A stretch of DNA of 6,402 nt from Candidatus Bathyarchaeota archaeon RBG_13_52_12. GTDB lineage: Archaea; Thermoproteota; Bathyarchaeia; TCS64. The position numbers were made by a program, and so were the translations under genes. The stretch is taken from assembly GCA_001774245.1 (NCBI GenBank), contig MEZF01000082.1:3642-10043 (forward strand), given 5' to 3'. This document shows positions 5,700 through 6,402 of the stretch, one piece after another. How positions within the stretch are numbered: the stretch's first letter is position 1; every line of letters begins with the position of its first letter. The notes under the pieces are model-generated. The model was not told where the DNA came from. It saw only the letters and a list, made by a program, of their open reading frames with translations, and did not search any database.

Positions 5700-6402
5700 T
5701 CATTGAAAATCGCGCGCAAGGTTGTTTAGAAATTCTCATAGATCATGAAACGAACCAATCATTGAGGATAGGTTGAACGTTAAGCATGTGCTTGACTCAC
5801 TCAACCTAGACGGGGTACATACACTTCTCTGGAAACATTACCACGGCACGGGACCAGGCAGAGAACCCATCGACCCGACAGCCATGTTCAAGGCGCAGAT
5901 TCTCAAGTACCTCCTCCAGATACCCAGCGACAGGAGGCTAGCCATCAGGCTAAAGCGGGACCGGCGGCTGGCAAGAGCATGCGACTTCCGTAGGCGACGG
6001 ACGCCGAGCCACGGCCTCTTCACCCAGTTCAGGAACCGCCTCGGCGAGGAGGTGTACCAGCTGGTATTCAACCAACTGGCGAGGCTCCTTATCGAGTCGG
6101 GCACCCTGATCGGGAAGATAGTAGCCGTTGATAGCACCCACATCGCCGCTTACAGCGGACGCGCCACGGACAACGTCTCCGGGAGGAGCGACCCGGACGC
6201 CCGCGTCGGCAGAGGCAGGCGCGGCTTCATACTCGGTACCGGGTCCACACGGTCTGCTGCGCGGACTCGGAGCTCCCCATCGCCTTCAGGGTTTCTCCCT
6301 GCAACGATAACGACAAGCTGTACTTCGAGCCCCTGCTGGAGAAGACGAGCGGGCTCGGCGTCGGGTTCAGGACCGTGGTCGCTGATAGCCAGTATAACGG
6401 CG
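5700..6402 (+). mobile_element. Left part of an insertion sequence (left end not located)
   Basis: The transposase shows that an insertion sequence runs off the right edge. Its left end should lie between the transporter stop (5621) and about 5745. I cannot place the terminal inverted repeat or target duplication because the other end is missing, so the left boundary given here is only an estimate. Confidence 0.5.
5773..6402 (+). pseudogene. IS5/IS1182-like DDE transposase, frameshifted and cut by window edge
   Basis: Transposase of the IS4/IS5 superfamily, moving its own insertion sequence by DDE chemistry. The N-terminal InsH-like (DUF772) domain is clear: GREPIDPTAMFKAQILKYLL (codons from 5857), IPSDRRLAIRLKRDRRL, TPSHGLFTQFRNRLG. 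It is followed by the first catalytic Asp in IVAVDSTHIAAYS (Asp at 6130). After ILG the frame breaks at GGTACC (6235-6240); one extra T restores YRVHTVCCADSELPIAFRVS and, near the edge, the second catalytic Asp in VVADSQYNG (6384). The catalytic Glu lies beyond the window. The original frame also stays open to the edge, but with a meaningless Ser/Arg/Pro-rich sequence. The start is uncertain: the frame opens at 5749 after a TGA, with EDRLNVKHV before any ATG. TTG at 5773 is the first standard start; if AAA at 5748-5750 were AA, the ATG at 5745 would give MNEPIIEDRL. This stretch looks more G+C-rich than its neighbours, as expected for a mobile gene. Confidence 0.85.

Noticed and set aside
5838..6143. 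Antisense frame of 101 codons opposite the transposase.
   Set aside because: A shadow of the G+C-rich transposase frame with no recognisable domain; the plus strand carries clear transposase motifs.

Overview
This is archaeal chromosomal DNA. The window carries an HMf-type archaeal histone, the archaeal/eukaryotic ribosomal protein S17e, and a geranylgeranyl reductase family flavoprotein of the kind that saturates archaeal ether lipids. Several start sites have a TATA-like box about 25-35 bases upstream and no Shine-Dalgarno sequence, which suggests leaderless or short-leader archaeal transcripts. S17e and the transporter do have GGTGA/GTGAT-type ribosome binding sites. Base composition is mixed (roughly half G+C, higher in the transposase). 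The lineage cannot be fixed from this window; an uncultivated archaeon is plausible but unproven.

Layout. Positions 1-725 (minus) hold most of a DUF4438 protein whose C-terminus lies beyond the left edge. Positions 904-2094 (minus) encode the geranylgeranyl reductase, and 2134-2352 (minus) the histone; these two are close enough (39 bases) to be co-transcribed, although a separate TATA-like box lies against the histone stop codon. A 299-base gap (2353-2651) holds divergent promoters for the histone and for S17e (2652-2882, plus). S17e converges on a purine-type phosphoribosyltransferase (2912-3508, minus). Its promoter region contains a perfect 6-3-6 palindrome at the predicted transcription start, a candidate operator. 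Positions 3724-4398 (plus) encode a cysteine-rich two-[4Fe-4S] ferredoxin-like protein with an extreme cysteine cluster. It is followed after 33 bases by a 12-helix major facilitator transporter (4432-5621), split by a one-base frameshift in the fourth helix. Positions 5773-6402 (plus) hold the first part of an IS5/IS1182-like DDE transposase, also frameshifted by one base and cut by the right edge.

The left and central part is mostly housekeeping: chromatin, ribosome, membrane lipid and nucleotide salvage. The ferredoxin-like gene and the transporter may form a small two-gene unit of unknown substrate. I see no CRISPR array, tRNA, rRNA, defence island or clear new system. The points most worth a second look are the cysteine-rich ferredoxin-like protein, the palindrome at the phosphoribosyltransferase promoter, the single-base frameshifts (real decay or assembly error), and the restriction of GCGCGC to the gaps between genes.
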